From Oscheius dolichura (Eukaryota > Nematoda > Chromadorea > Rhabditida > Rhabditidae): a DNA stretch of 64,000 nt. This document shows positions 33,795 to 45,120 of this stretch, piece after piece. The notes under the pieces were generated by a model, which saw nothing but the letters and a program-made list of their open reading frames with translations, was not told the origin of the DNA and did no database searches. The stretch lies in NCBI GenBank assembly GCA_932521035.1, contig OW051496.1, positions 5,580,001 through 5,644,000 of the forward strand. The letters are read 5' to 3'. The position numbers and the translations under genes are program-made. Numbering within the stretch: the stretch's first letter is position 1; each line of letters begins with the position of its first letter.

Positions 33795-35018
33795 CTAGAC
33801 GATGGACCTCTTGGATTTCTTCTGGGTGTATCGGTATCGGAGACAGCACGTCTGCTCGGCACACTTAACGTAGCCGCTCTGGCAGCTGCAGGACTGGGAG
33901 GAGCAGCTCATGGTAGCGGGACCGTACTGACTGACGGCAGACGGGGCAGCAGCAGTACAGCTGCTGGAGCAGGACGGCTGGCAGGCGGGGGCACACTGGA
34001 GAGGAGCCTGGTAGATCGGTTGGGGAGTCGTGATCGGAGCCATTTGGCAGGGAGAGCAGCCGACGGGCGCGGGAGTGGCATAGGATTCGCAGCAGGGAGA
34101 CTGTTGAACCTGGGGGCAGGGGTCGCAAGCCGGCTGAAACTCGTCCTATAGACACTTATTTGAACGGGACTACCTGAGCCTGCTGGCAGCAAGCCTGTTG
34201 AGGCTGGGCTTGGCAGTTACAGGCGGGCTGAAAATGGCCATTAGACAGGGAAAGATGGGAGATCTTACTTGAGCCTGGGGGCAGCAAGGAGCCTGCTGTG
34301 GCTGGGGGCAAGGGTCGCAAGAGGGACAGCAAGAGGGAGCCTGCTGAGGACAGCAAGGTGCCTGTTGGGGCTGTTGGACAGCGGTGATCTCAACGCAGAC
34401 AATGCATCCTACTTGAGGAGCGGCTGAAACGAATCCAATTAAAGGAGGGCGACTGGGGGTTACCTTGCTGGCAGCAAGGAGCTTGCTGGGGCTGAGGGCA
34501 GGGGTCGCACGCGGGCTGGGCTTGACAGCACGATGGCTGCTGCATCGGCTGGCAGTCACAGGCAGGCTGAAGGGGGACTCTGACAAGTTCAAAAAGGAGG
34601 ATACCTGGGCCTGTTGGCAGCAATCCTGTTGGGGCTGGGCTTGGCAGTTACAGGCGGGTTGTGCCTGGGGACAGCATGATGGTTGCTGCTGGGGGCAGGG
34701 GTCGCAAGCCGGCTGCGGGGCCTGGGGACAGGGACAGTCCTGGAGGATGTCTACGGTAATACAGGGACAGGCGGGGGCAGCCTAGTCTACGATAGAAGCG
34801 AGATGGAAGGTGGACTACCTGGGGGCAGCACGATGACTGCTGGGGCTGTTGTTGTTGCTGGTATTGGACGCTGATCTGCTGGCAATTACATGCCTGACGT
34901 TTCGTTCGATCTCCAAGGGGAACACCAAGAGTCTAAAGGAGCGCCAACTAGTAAGAAAGAAGGGAAAGAGCGGTACCAGGGCTGCCAAGGTGGCTACGAG
35001 AAGCGTCTTGCGGAACAT
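33795..35018 (-). CDS. Secreted Cys/Gln/Pro-rich repeat protein
   Basis: Begins with a signal peptide (MFRKTLLVATLAAL) at 35018 and continues through short exons encoding tandem motifs such as ACDPCPQPQQAPCC, ACNCQAQPQQACC and QQPSCC, ending in a more regular Cys domain (CSSQSCSCQSGYVKCAEQTC) and a basic tail KKSKRSIV. Composition recalls cornifin or eggshell/cuticle structural proteins that are cross-linked through Cys and Gln; the role is inferred from composition only. A TATA box lies 35 nt upstream of the start. Some exon borders among the repeats are uncertain. Confidence 0.7.
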
Positions 35019-35052
35019 CGTGCTGTGCTAGGGCGAGAGGCAGCTCCGCGTG

Positions 35053-35059
35053 TTTTATA
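35053..35059 (-). promoter_or_regulatory. TATA box of the Cys/Gln/Pro-rich gene
   Basis: TATAAAA on the minus strand, 35 nt upstream of the ATG, in otherwise GC-rich sequence. It predicts a transcription start only about 10 nt before the start codon. Confidence 0.55.
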
Positions 35060-35517
35060 GGCGGCATCCGGACCGGAAAACGGCGGCTGCTTCTTACGTG
35101 ACCCGCGCGGAAACCATGGCAAACCATGCGTCACCTTACAAAAAACGTGAGCTTTTTCAAAGGAAGCGCTGCCGACGGCGGGATGCGCTCGTTTACGAAC
35201 GGCTCTTGAGATGGCGACAAACTTCTCTTTTGTCCCTCTTCTGCTCTTTTCCTGGTTCTTATTGTTTATTCCCCTTTTTAGCACTTTGAACTTCTGACAG
35301 GCGGACAGGAAGAACAGGCAATTCGAGGAATGTTTCAAGAAGAAATATTAGAGAGCTTTCTCGTAGGTATACAGCCAAAGTGGGACAACGAGAGGACCAG
35401 TTGGGGTCGCCCCGAACTTCCAGGGGGTTCAATGATCAAAAGAACAACACGATCTTCCCGAGAGAACCCGGACACAGGAGATGGCTCTAGTTGACTCTGC
35501 CATGACATATCTCCTTG

Positions 35518-35709
35518 TTATACTTCCTTTACCATTTCCAGCGCTACTCTCCACGGTAATGGGGCTATTTCTCGAGTCTCCGGACTTTTTTGCTCCCAGT
35601 ACAGGTGTACGTAATTTGTGGCAAATGAGTGTGTATATTTGTATTTTTTGAGCACTTCCGGGGCAACTACAGTGGTGAGTAAACAGATTAGTGTCGCAAT
35701 TGGAACCAA
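35518..35709 (-). CDS. Possible small secreted peptide
   Basis: 63-codon frame with a good signal-like N-terminus (MVPIATLICLLTTVVA) then a short polar sequence without cysteines. It stands alone in a gene-poor stretch and no homologue is recognised. Confidence 0.28.
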   Translation of the reverse strand: MVPIATLICLLTTVVAPEVLKKYKYTHSFATNYVHLYWEQKSPETREIAPLPWRVALEMVKEV

Positions 35710-35853
35710 AACCTGCTGAAGGGTGTTTGACTAATAAAGTTTTAACCAGACGGTCCCAATAGGGGGATGGACAAATAAGCAGACAACTTGACCCAGATCC
35801 GTGCTTAAATTCTGGGCGCAGGCGTCGTCACGCGCCCATCTCATTTCTATTCG

Positions 35854-36660
35854 ATGCGGGCCGTTCTCCTGCTACTCTTTGTCACTCTGGGCCATGCCGA
35901 GGAGGTCACAACCACGGTGAGTACCCGGCTCTTTTTAGGTGGCATGCCCCCGTGTCAACAGGGGGGCCGGTCCTGGCCTACAGCATCCAAGTATCCAAGG
36001 AGCAATATTTGCCATTGGCTGCGAGTATTCGCGTGGATAGGGCCCGGCCGGATCCGCCTGGAGGATGAGCCCCCTAAGATACCGGAAGGGAACACTTGAT
36101 CGTCAGGGCGGTGCGCTGCCTGCTGCAATGTTCTGCCGTTGTAGAACGTGTTTGTCCGGCAGAAGAAGCGCTGAGCAATGACAAACAATTTCCGAAGGTC
36201 GCACACGGAAAAAAAGACAATACGAGAGGAGAGAAAGCCATTATTTTAGGCACTGGTCCCTCACGTGCGAGCCAAGAGACAATGGGGAGGCTGCTGCGGA
36301 ATGATGATGTCCATGTGCTGTCAGATGCCCATGGTTAGTCTTTGCCGGTCCTTTTCTAATTTCAAAAGATACAGATGATGCCCCCTCCCATGCCGCCCCC
36401 GATGATTATGCCGTCTTGTTGTGGCTGCTGTCTGCCAGTCTGTATGCCCATGTGTATGCGCGGGTACCCTTCCAATCTCAGTTTCTTACGAAATCCCCCA
36501 TTTTAGAGGCTGTGGATGTGGTGGAATGGGTGGAATGGGTGGAATGGGCGGTGGATTCGGAGCGTTTGGAGGATTCGGCTTCGGAATGGGCCGGAAGAAG
36601 AGAGAGGCCCTGTTGAGGGCGAACACGGCACCGGCGCTACGACTCACGTGGGAGAAATAA
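35854..36660 (+). CDS. Small secreted Met/Cys/Gly-rich protein
   Basis: Exons 35854-35916, 36375-36463 and 36507-36660. The first encodes a signal peptide (MRAVLLLLFVTLGHA). The second gives a Met/Pro then Cys run (MMPPPMPPPMIMPSCCGCC; CLPVCMPMCMRG), the third a Gly-rich stretch (GCGCGGMGGMGGMGGG; FGAFGGFGFGMG) with a dibasic RKKR before the tail. The composition fits a cuticle, eggshell or antimicrobial-type secreted peptide; none can be assigned. The first intron (458 nt) is long for this window. The stop codon is 4 nt from that of the convergent receptor gene. Confidence 0.6.
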
Positions 36661-36664
36661 TTTA

Positions 36665-38583
36665 TTATTTGAAATCACTCATTGACGCGGATTTCCACCT
36701 GTAGAACCCGATGAGGTTGATCCCGAACGAGAAGAAAATAAATATTATAATGAAGAGGATGAGGAAGATGCGCTCGACGACGGCGGCCAGCCAGTCGTAT
36801 TCCAGCTGAGCCAGGTTGCGGAGACTCGAGGGCGAGGCCAGCTCAGAGTCTTCGAAGGTGCCGGCCTCCTCCGGGTTGGGACTTCTGTCGAAACCTTTGC
36901 CTGCTAAAGAGACTTGCATTGACCCGGTGACGATGGCCTACGATTATAATAGCTGGAGATTGAGGCCTTCTTCTCGTTGTTCTCGTCCTCCGTCCTCCTG
37001 GCCTGTTCCTTGGCCGCGTCCACCAGTTTGTACCAGAGGTTCCTCCGCGTTTTACTCTGCTGTGCTCTCTTCTGTTTCTCTTCCTAAAAAACAATGGCCC
37101 CGTTGTCCGAGGGTGCTCACAAAGGCCTTCCTCGCGTATGCCTGTTTCATCACCAGCGGCATCTCCATCTGAATTATCTTCGACACCAGCCTGGCCCATT
37201 TCATTATCCTCTGGCCAGGAAAGTGGCCAATCAGACCTAAACTCTTTCTTTTTCCTCTGACTAGATCAAAACGTACCTTTCTTTTGGATGAAGATAACCA
37301 GGGACGAGGCCAGTGTCCCGAAAGAGATCAAGAGGATCATGGAGGTGTAAAACCACCCGATAAGGATGAAGGACGACGTCGAGGGGATCTTGTCCGAGAC
37401 CATAAAGACCAAAATTGACATTGAGAGGAGCGTGGTAATTCCAAGACTGATCTTGTCCTCACGGAGATCATTTATCGAGGGAGAGCTGAAATAATTGAGG
37501 AGGGGCGGGGGAGAGGGAGACCTGAAGAAGCCGATAATGGAGATGAAGGTGATGATGGAGGTGGGGATGATGAGGCTGATGATGTAATAGAGGGGCTTTC
37601 GCTGGACGAAGAGGTGGAACTCGAGCAGGGTGTAGTTGTTCGGGCAACACGCGTACTTGTTCACTATCCGCTTCACTGAAAACCTTCTCTTCCCCTGCCC
37701 ACAAATGTCCTACCAGATGTTCCGATGACCTCCCAGCCCTCGTTGTCTAGACAATTCCCCGTCCCGATACCGTAACCCGGATTGTGAGGCACGTAGTCGA
37801 CCAGCGTGTTGTCGAATCCCCAGCTGCCGAACAGAAGGTGACATTTCTGGGAGACACTCAGATGAGGACAGCAGCCACCTACCTGGAGATCAAAAGGAAA
37901 GAACCTGAGGTCGAGTTTACAGGACAGTTTGTAGATGGCCGGGTAGAGCAGCTCTACCAGGGCGCCCCTCTCCTTGCCTCGGCTGACCAGCTTGGCACTC
38001 AGCAGTCGTTTCGTGTGCTTGTCGTCCATCACCAGCCTGAACCCGTGTCTTCTCCCTACTGTAACCATACGAATTATAGAGGGTGGTGTCGGGTATCCAC
38101 AGCTTATCGTGTGGTACCAATATCTCGGTCATATTCATGTGCTTGTCGGGATCCCACCCGAGGAACATGTCTACCCACCGCTGAAAGTTCCTCTTTTTAC
38201 TCCTTCACAAAACCCACCTCGACTGTCCAAGCATTTATTGTCATGTATTGTTGCGGCTCATTCTAAAAGTATATCTTCTAGGAAGTCTGGAAAACGTACG
38301 ATTTCTATCAACTGATATAATTCCATAGAATAATTAACCAAGACTGACGGGTCGCGGATCCTCTTGGGGATGTATGAGCTGTCATATCTGGAAGAAGGTT
38401 TACTAATCAAGAGGGGGATAGGATCGATGTGCCTGTCGAATATTTCGGAGGCGACATTGTAGTGAACAGGAGTCTTAGATGTGTAGTTCCGCCAGGATTT
38501 GCCTTGATTTTCTCAATTTATGGAAAAAAGGAAAACTTGCCATAAATGGTGGAAAAGAGGATAAATAAAAAGGCAAAAGCCAT
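36665..38583 (-). CDS. Nicotinic acetylcholine receptor, alpha-type subunit
   Basis: Signal peptide MAFAFLFILFSTIYG at 38583, then NYTSKTPVHYNV and DPSVLVNYSMELYQLI, FLGWDPDKHMNM, LWIPDTTLYN (WxPD), a Cys-loop CKLDLRFFPFDLQ-x-C interrupted by a short intron, loop C with vicinal cysteines (VNKYACCPNNY), which defines alpha subunits, TM1 (PLYYIISLIIPTSIITFIS), TM2 (EDKISLGITTLLSMSILVFM) and TM4 (FLILFIIIFIFFSFGINLIG) near the stop. Glu before TM2 indicates cation selectivity. The first intron (38513-38540) appears to have a GC-AG donor (GCAAGT). Confidence 0.9.
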
Positions 38584-39054
38584 ACTTTACATGGCAATTT
38601 CAAGTACCGGAAAGGTAGAATTCAAGCGTGGATAATGTCCGGAAGAGCAAAATATACGAGACTACTGGCGCGCTCGATTACACAAAAGATGTGGAAGAAG
38701 CGTCTTCATTGAGGTCGCCAATATTTTTTGGTGTCTCCTCACTTGAGCCACTCAGATGAGCGCTCGGGCAGAAAATTAAAACAACTCGAAGGACCAGATG
38801 GCACGTGTGTGATTTTTTATAGCGAGCAGCTTCAAACAACTGACAGACTTGATCAAGCCAATTGATAGAAGGTCATTGAACCTTTAGCATAGCCATGCTT
38901 CCTTACTGAACTCCCCATTTGGATACTTCGTCGAGAGAATAGATGATTCTCTTCCTTCTACCCACATCCCGATGGAAGTCACAGTCTCCGCTTCTTTTCT
39001 CGATAATTGTACTCTCCGGAGAGAAGCTCCGTCTGCCGCACCTTTCATTCGATC
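38584..39054. other. Divergent promoter region, receptor and Nup107
   Basis: About 470 bp without coding signal. Base composition shifts from GC-rich to AT-rich close to 39.1 kb. Confidence 0.45.
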
Positions 39055-42000
39055 ATGGCCAATATCGCTCGGAGACCGCGCCGAAATTTGAAATTTGAAT
39101 TCGATTTCGAGGACTTAGTATTTTTGAGGGAAATGCCTTTTGCTTACTTTCTCCACTTTTACAACATTGCTGATATATTTTATAGAAATACATCTATCGA
39201 AGCTTTTTTCAGCATGCTGAATTTATCAAGAGTATCAATTGCACACCCTTCAGAAGATGAAGATCTGGATGAGATGGAACTTATGGAAGATAATAATGTC
39301 GAACGAGGCGATACAGATAGTATTTTCAAAGACTGTAAGTTTCCATAGATGTCTTTCATTTATATTGTTTTTGCAGTAGGAAATACCATACATATTGATT
39401 TCCATGCAGCTATGATGGATCTCAAAGACTCCCCAGAAACTGATATATGGCCTATATTATACCAGGTATCTTGGAATTGTAGAGATACTAGCTTCGTTTA
39501 GACTTCAATCAGTTTAAGCCAAGCCCTACGTATTTTACATGAACAAACTTCAAATAACTCTGCAATAAAATCTGCTAACCGACATGTCTTTCTAGAAGTA
39601 AGAGCATATGGATTGCTCATGTGCGAACAAGAACTATTAGCAGAATTCGAACCAAAGAAGGTAGGCTGATTACGCTATTTGTATTCATAATTATAGGAAA
39701 CATCCGTATTAGCCAAGCTTATTTGCGAAAATAAAGATTTTCGGCAAATTTATGTAAGTGTTTATTTATTTCTTCATATACATACTCATTGTAGGCTTTA
39801 TGGCAGTGGTGTCAAGACCCGGAAGCGCAAGATGCTGGTGGATTTAACGATTTAGCTGAAGAATACGCTTCAATGCAAAGGGTCCAGAATGCTCGATCTG
39901 GGAGCGTGCGCTCTTTATTGTCCGGAGAAAGAAAATATGGAGTAGATGTTGATGCCCCAGCTCCAGAAGAAGATAAACCAATTTTTGATCGACACATTCG
40001 TGTAGCATTTAGTTCAATTCGAAACGGTAAAATAGACGAGGTGTGTAACTTATTTTTGTATATATTAGTTTTTTAGGCTGTTCAACTTGCGCATGATAAC
40101 GGCCTTTCAGTTATGGCAGTACCTATTAAATTGTATAAAATACTAGTCGATCCCTCATTATCTTTGATCGACCCTCTTGAAGAAAATCATCATATTACAA
40201 AAAGATGGTTAGATTCAGCCAGGATATTTCATAAATTAGTAGATGCGGTGTGTTTAGTCCTTTATACTTAGTAGCTCATTGTTTAGCCTAAAGCCTCACA
40301 GCTAAATTATACACGTATGCTATGGGCTTCCATATCTGGAAAATTGCAGCCTCTTTTATCAGTAGCAACACGAACTACTGACCGATTATGGTGTTTTGCA
40401 AACGCAGCTGTGGTTAATATGTAAGTTTTTAACATATATTGGTGTTACCGGTTAATGTTAGGTTATTGGAAGCATGTACTGGAGAAGTATTAGAAGATGT
40501 ACCGAGGACAGTGGAGTCTATTTTTGCTGAAATTACCGCGGTAAGGTATCTTGTTTTGTTGCTATTAGCTAATCAGGAGGAAAAGTCACCGTACTACTCG
40601 ATTTATCCTTATCTTCTACGTGATGATTGGGAGGGACTAATAAATTGGATGGTGGAATATGTTGAGGGCCGCATTTCTTCAGAATCGAGAATGGATGATC
40701 AGCTTATAAGATTTATGGCAGCTCTTGCTACTGTAGCTCGAATAAAGCAGCATCAGCATGATGTAAGCTATCATCCTTTTTATCACTTGTTCCAGGAAGT
40801 TGCTGCATCCACTTTATTCACTCTGCTTATTGATCAGTTAGTCTCAAAGTCTATATTCGCTGTTATTCCTTTTTACGCCTCGTTCCTTCCACGTGATATA
40901 GCTAATGATAGGCTACTGGACATTATGGAACGTAAGAAACTTTGTAATTTTTTTTTGCTAAATGCAATACAGATATTCGTGGTGATAAAACCCGAAAAGA
41001 ATATCTGCTTGCGCTGGAAACCTCCGATTTCGATAGAGATCAAATGGCAATTGTAGCAGCTTCTGAAACTGTTCGTTTATTTTCCTCCATATTTGTTACA
41101 TTATTTATTTTAAGGGAGATCTGCAATCTATCACAAGGATAAGTAATCTTCGTTGGCTTCTTCTAAATGGAGAACGTACTCTTGACAGTTGCGTGTCACA
41201 AATTAATTGTTTGGTGCGATATTTCACTTTGAATGATGACCATCAAACATCTCTTGAAATGCTGACAGAAAGCGTAAAATTTGGTATTCCAGAAAAATTA
41301 GCATCTATCGTTGCAACAGGTTTTTATCTAGGCATTATAAAATAAAACAATTTCAGCGGACAAGAAGGCATTTCCTGTGTTATATACTAGTAATATCGCT
41401 GAATACGACTGCCATAGACTATTTTATTTCGTGAGATTGCATTGTTTTTGTAATTAGCTAATTCAGGAAACATTCCCATCATGTGAAAAATTTTCTGAAC
41501 AGGCTATTATTATCCAAAAACTCATGAATGATGCCAAGTAAGATTTTGCCTTAAGTTTTTTAGAATGAAGTCTATACTTCGTTTGTTTGTAGATCTATAC
41601 CTGCTGCAACCCAAATTACTCTTCACGATAATCGTCTACAGCAAACAACCGCCAGAGAAGTGCAGAATTTAAATCGTGATACCGAACTTCACAGACGAAA
41701 AGAAACGGCAGAAATATTAAAAGAAGTATGCATTATTTATTGACATTTCTAGAATTATTATTCCAGAAAACCATTGAACTTATTGAGAAACTTCTTTTAC
41801 ATAAGGGCTGGTACTGTAATGTAAACGAGGTGAATTTGTTAGAGTTTAGTAGCTTTATACGATTTTATAGCCTCGGCGTTTCGACGAACTAATCAAAGTT
41901 AGAAATATATGTTGTTCAAACGTTATCGAACTATACATGGCATCTTGTCACGCTATTGGTGACCAAGATGCTGTAGTAGAAGCAGGAGTGCTTTTAGCTA

Positions 42001-42136
42001 AACCAAAAATTCATATTGAAAAGGTTAGCTTGTTAGAATAATTTTCATCATCAGAACAATTCAGGTGCTCAATCGTGATGATCTCCGCCGGATCATCAAG
42101 AAACTTGTTGATTTTACAAGTACTGTGTTCCGATGA
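39055..42136 (+). CDS. nup107: Nuclear pore complex protein Nup107
   Basis: Scaffold component of the Y-complex of the nuclear pore. Many exons of 50-350 nt with 30-45 nt introns. Family-like stretches: MLWASISGKLQPLLSV (human has a similar AALSGNLKQLLPVC stretch), ACTGEVLEDVPRTVESIFAE, DDWEGLINWMVEYVEG, FAVIPFYASFLPRDIANDRL (human AFYTCHLPQDLA), and a C-terminal helix VLNRDDLRRIIKKLVDFTS. The N-terminus is short and basic (MANIARRPRRNLKFEF), so it lacks the long disordered N-terminal part of vertebrate Nup107. The protein is divergent; assignment rests on order of conserved blocks over the whole length. Confidence 0.8.
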
Positions 42137-42242
42137 TTGTTTTCAAGGTTGTTTAGTTTCCATTTTATGAATTATTTATATCTCAAATATTTCGTGTTGA
42201 TATGCCCTGAAACGCTGTGTCGACATCCCGCGCACACTAATT

Positions 42243-42498
42243 ACCAGCCGCACCTGCTTGCGGCGTCTTTATCCATTGCGCAAGAGCGTCTTTGTACGGC
42301 AGTTGCTGTCTGTAGCTCGCTTATTGCCTCATTTAAGGTGATAATTGTTCGCCGAGACCTTTGATGACCGCCGAGGAGACTCTGCTGACCTTTGACTTTA
42401 TACGCAATAAACAGGTCATCCGAAAAATACCATAACAGCATCACAGCCACTAATATGGAATGGAGATTGGTTGCTGCATATCTAGTGGCCATCGGCAT
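42243..42498 (-). CDS. Candidate neuropeptide-like precursor
   Basis: An 85-codon single exon. N-terminal hydrophobic signal (SILVAVMLLWYF), then GHQRSRR, a segment TIITLNEAISELQTATAVQ, a second dibasic QRR, and a final SCAMDKDAASRCGW-stop that could form a C-x9-C ring. Signal peptide plus two dibasic cleavage sites is the architecture of a prohormone. The peptides match no family I know, and a chance frame is possible. Confidence 0.38.
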
Positions 42499-42801
42499 GG
42501 CTATCAGGGTCCCTACTCAATCAGACGTTTTTTTCCTTCTACTACGACTAGGATAACTATCTCGCACGCACTAATTCACGAATAGCACGCGACGTAAATC
42601 CTGTTCGCGACGCTCAAAAAACGTTTATTGCGCTGAAAAAAAGTACGATAATGAGCGAGTGAATTTCGTAAAGGGTGGTCGAATCCTGTTGGGCTTATCG
42701 CGGCAAAAAATCTGATTTTGAAGGAAACGGAGGTTGAAAATAAAGTTCATTGTGGATCAGCAAAAAAAATACCCATGGAATGTAAAGAAAATGAGAAAAG
42801 A

Positions 42802-43432
42802 TCATTTTTTCATAGGAGTTTGAGAGGATGGCTGGCTGAGGATCTTGGCCAAATTCTCAATATATTCTTGAGCCATTTGAAGTGTCTCGAATTTCGACAA
42901 TCTTCGTCCAGCATCGGTCTCGGGCAGTACAGTTCGCAGCTGCAAAGAAAACATAGGAGGATCAGTTCATAAAAAGGCCGAGGCTCGAAAAACATCGGAT
43001 CATTGGCCGAGGTATCGTGTTAGCCCAATGCATTAGAGGATGCAAGAGGAACTGGGCATTTTCAAATAGAGATACGAGTACATACCTTGTCGTAGGCTAC
43101 ATTGAGAGTGTTCATCCGCCTTCTTTCTCTCTCGTTGGCAGCTGTCCTTCTAAAGATATCTTCTTTTCTTTATTCCTCATCCAAACCTGACTCGAAGAAT
43201 TTGTGGAGATGGCGTCTTGTACCGACGATTCTTTTTCTTTTGTGGATCATCATTTCCCGTGGTGGAGACTACTGGAGGTGCGGAAAAGCTAGAAAGAGGC
43301 AAATGGGTAATTTGATAGGTAAGGATACCATTGAGGGAACGTGGAGGGACTGTGGAGAGGAGTGGGATACCCGGGGTAGGGTATTCCGGAGGCGGAAGGA
43401 AAATACATCTGGTAGTTGTCCCAAGAAGCCAT
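42802..43432 (-). CDS. bHLH transcription factor, Atonal/LIN-32 type
   Basis: Exons 43329-43432, 43187-43288, 43086-43149 and 42802-42939. Basic region and helix 1: RRTAANERERRRMNTLNVAY; loop and helix 2: LSKFETLQMAQEYIENLAKI. The RRxAANxRERRRM...LSKxETLQMAQ pattern is that of the Atonal group, which directs sensory neuron fate. The N-terminus (MASWDNYQMYFPSASGIPY) is Pro/Tyr-rich as in many such factors and reaches the bHLH through a basic linker KKKNRRYKTPSPQILRV. Upstream in-frame ATG at 43477 is possible. The 40-nt first intron separates frames that would otherwise stop. Confidence 0.88.
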
Positions 43433-45120
43433 TGAATGTCTTCGGTACAGGCAGGCCGGGGGCGGGGCACAGGCCACCTACCGTAAGCCGGCCTTGTAAG
43501 GCGCACATGTTGCGGTACGGAGGGCGAATAAATCAAAAAGAGCTAGCAGCCGTGTGACGACTGGGGACTCGGTTTAAACTGAATCTTTTAAATTTATTTA
43601 CGCTTTCTAAGCTTCGATAACCGAGAGAAACTTTTTACAGATATATTTAATCAAGAAGAGCAGGCTCAAGCAACGGATTCGTTATGGAAGTGAGCTTCTG
43701 TTCATCTTATTTATTTATTTATTTATATCCCCAAAAATATTGTATTGTTTGGTAATCGAGGGGTTAATTGGATAAGGAGGGCGCGTAGTTTGCGTAAGTG
43801 TGAATGACGGAGGGGATAATCGGCCACCCAGGGTGTCACAGATAAGACCAGCTAATGGGGCCAACTGCCGGCAGAAGCCCGTAATTACGTGCTGATCAAG
43901 CCCGTCGTCCTCGCCCAGAGAATCCCAACTTCCCCCTCTTTAATTAGAAAACTTCTCCGGCTTTGAGCTGACCGCCCCTGCGATGATGCCCACCTGTTTC
44001 CCGAAATGACTAATGGCTTCAAGGCACGCGTCAATGCCAAGGTTGGCAGGGGGATCGAGTGTTTTCAGAAGACGACGGCTTTCACGCGTAGAAAATGATT
44101 TATGCACAACGTTTTCTGAGAGAATTTTTGAAGAGTTAGACTTTTTGATGATTCCACCCCAGGTGGCGACATTGACAGTACAGGAAAAGGAGTCTCTTCT
44201 AAGAAAACTGCAAGGGTAAATTCATTGACTGAGAGACAATTTAGCCGATCGATTCAAGCCTAATGACCTCATTATAACAGCGTGACAACAGTCACCTCGG
44301 CTTGTCTGATAAAATATATAGTCTGTCGAGAAAAAAAAACGACAATCAAAGGTCTAAAATCCTAGCGGCAGGGCGCGGTGACAGCGAATTTTTCGACCGC
44401 CAAGAAGAAAAATCTGCTTGTAAGTTCGGCCCGCAGCTAAATTTGAGACCTTTGAATGTCGTCTTTTTTCTTGATCCACAGCTCGCTTTGTAATGGAGCG
44501 TGCGTTCTTTTCAATATAAACTATTTACATCTCTTTCTCAGAAATGACATATTCTAAATTCATATTTTCTTCTGTAAAATATGGCAAATAATGGGTAGAT
44601 GTCATAGCAATTCTTTCATCTTATGGCATCAAGGTTTAGATAGGAAGCCAATACGATAAAGACGAGTATACATGCAAATAGGCTGAAAGAATTACTGTGA
44701 TATCTACATATTATTTGCAGAAAAAATTGTGAATTTAGAGCATGTCAGTTCCTAAGCCATTTTTTCCAATACTATTTTTGCCGCGAAAAGAGCGGCGCGC
44801 CGACTTTTTCAAATTTGGCGAGCTGTGTCGTTCCACTCTTTTCACAGAACAAACTGTTCAGCATGTACTATTACAACATGAATTTGCTCATTATATTTGT
44901 TCCAATATATTGCTACGGCAATGGAAGAGATCTATATATGTCTTCCATGGATCCAACGGACATACGTCAAAGCGAACCCGGTCTTGTGACGCCATTTTCA
45001 AAGCCGGCCGAGAATTGTGCGCTTCTTTTGTTATTTTTTTCTCTGTCATTTCACTTTTCTCTACAACTACTTTCTCTTTGCTAAATTTAGCGATTTATAA
45101 ATCTACTTATTTTCAGCACA
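43433..45120 (+). other. Region with unassigned plus-strand coding-like exons
   Basis: Three stretches look coding but could not be joined: 43595-43691 (FTDIFNQEEQAQATDSLWK then a strong GTGAGC donor), 44013-44219 (MASRHASMPRLAGG; LDFLMIPPQVATLTVQEKES) and 44345-44420 (SKILAAGRGDSEFFDRQEEK). A further open frame 44742-45143 precedes RRS1 and shares no recognisable sequence. They could be exons of one small gene. No family recognised. Confidence 0.3.
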
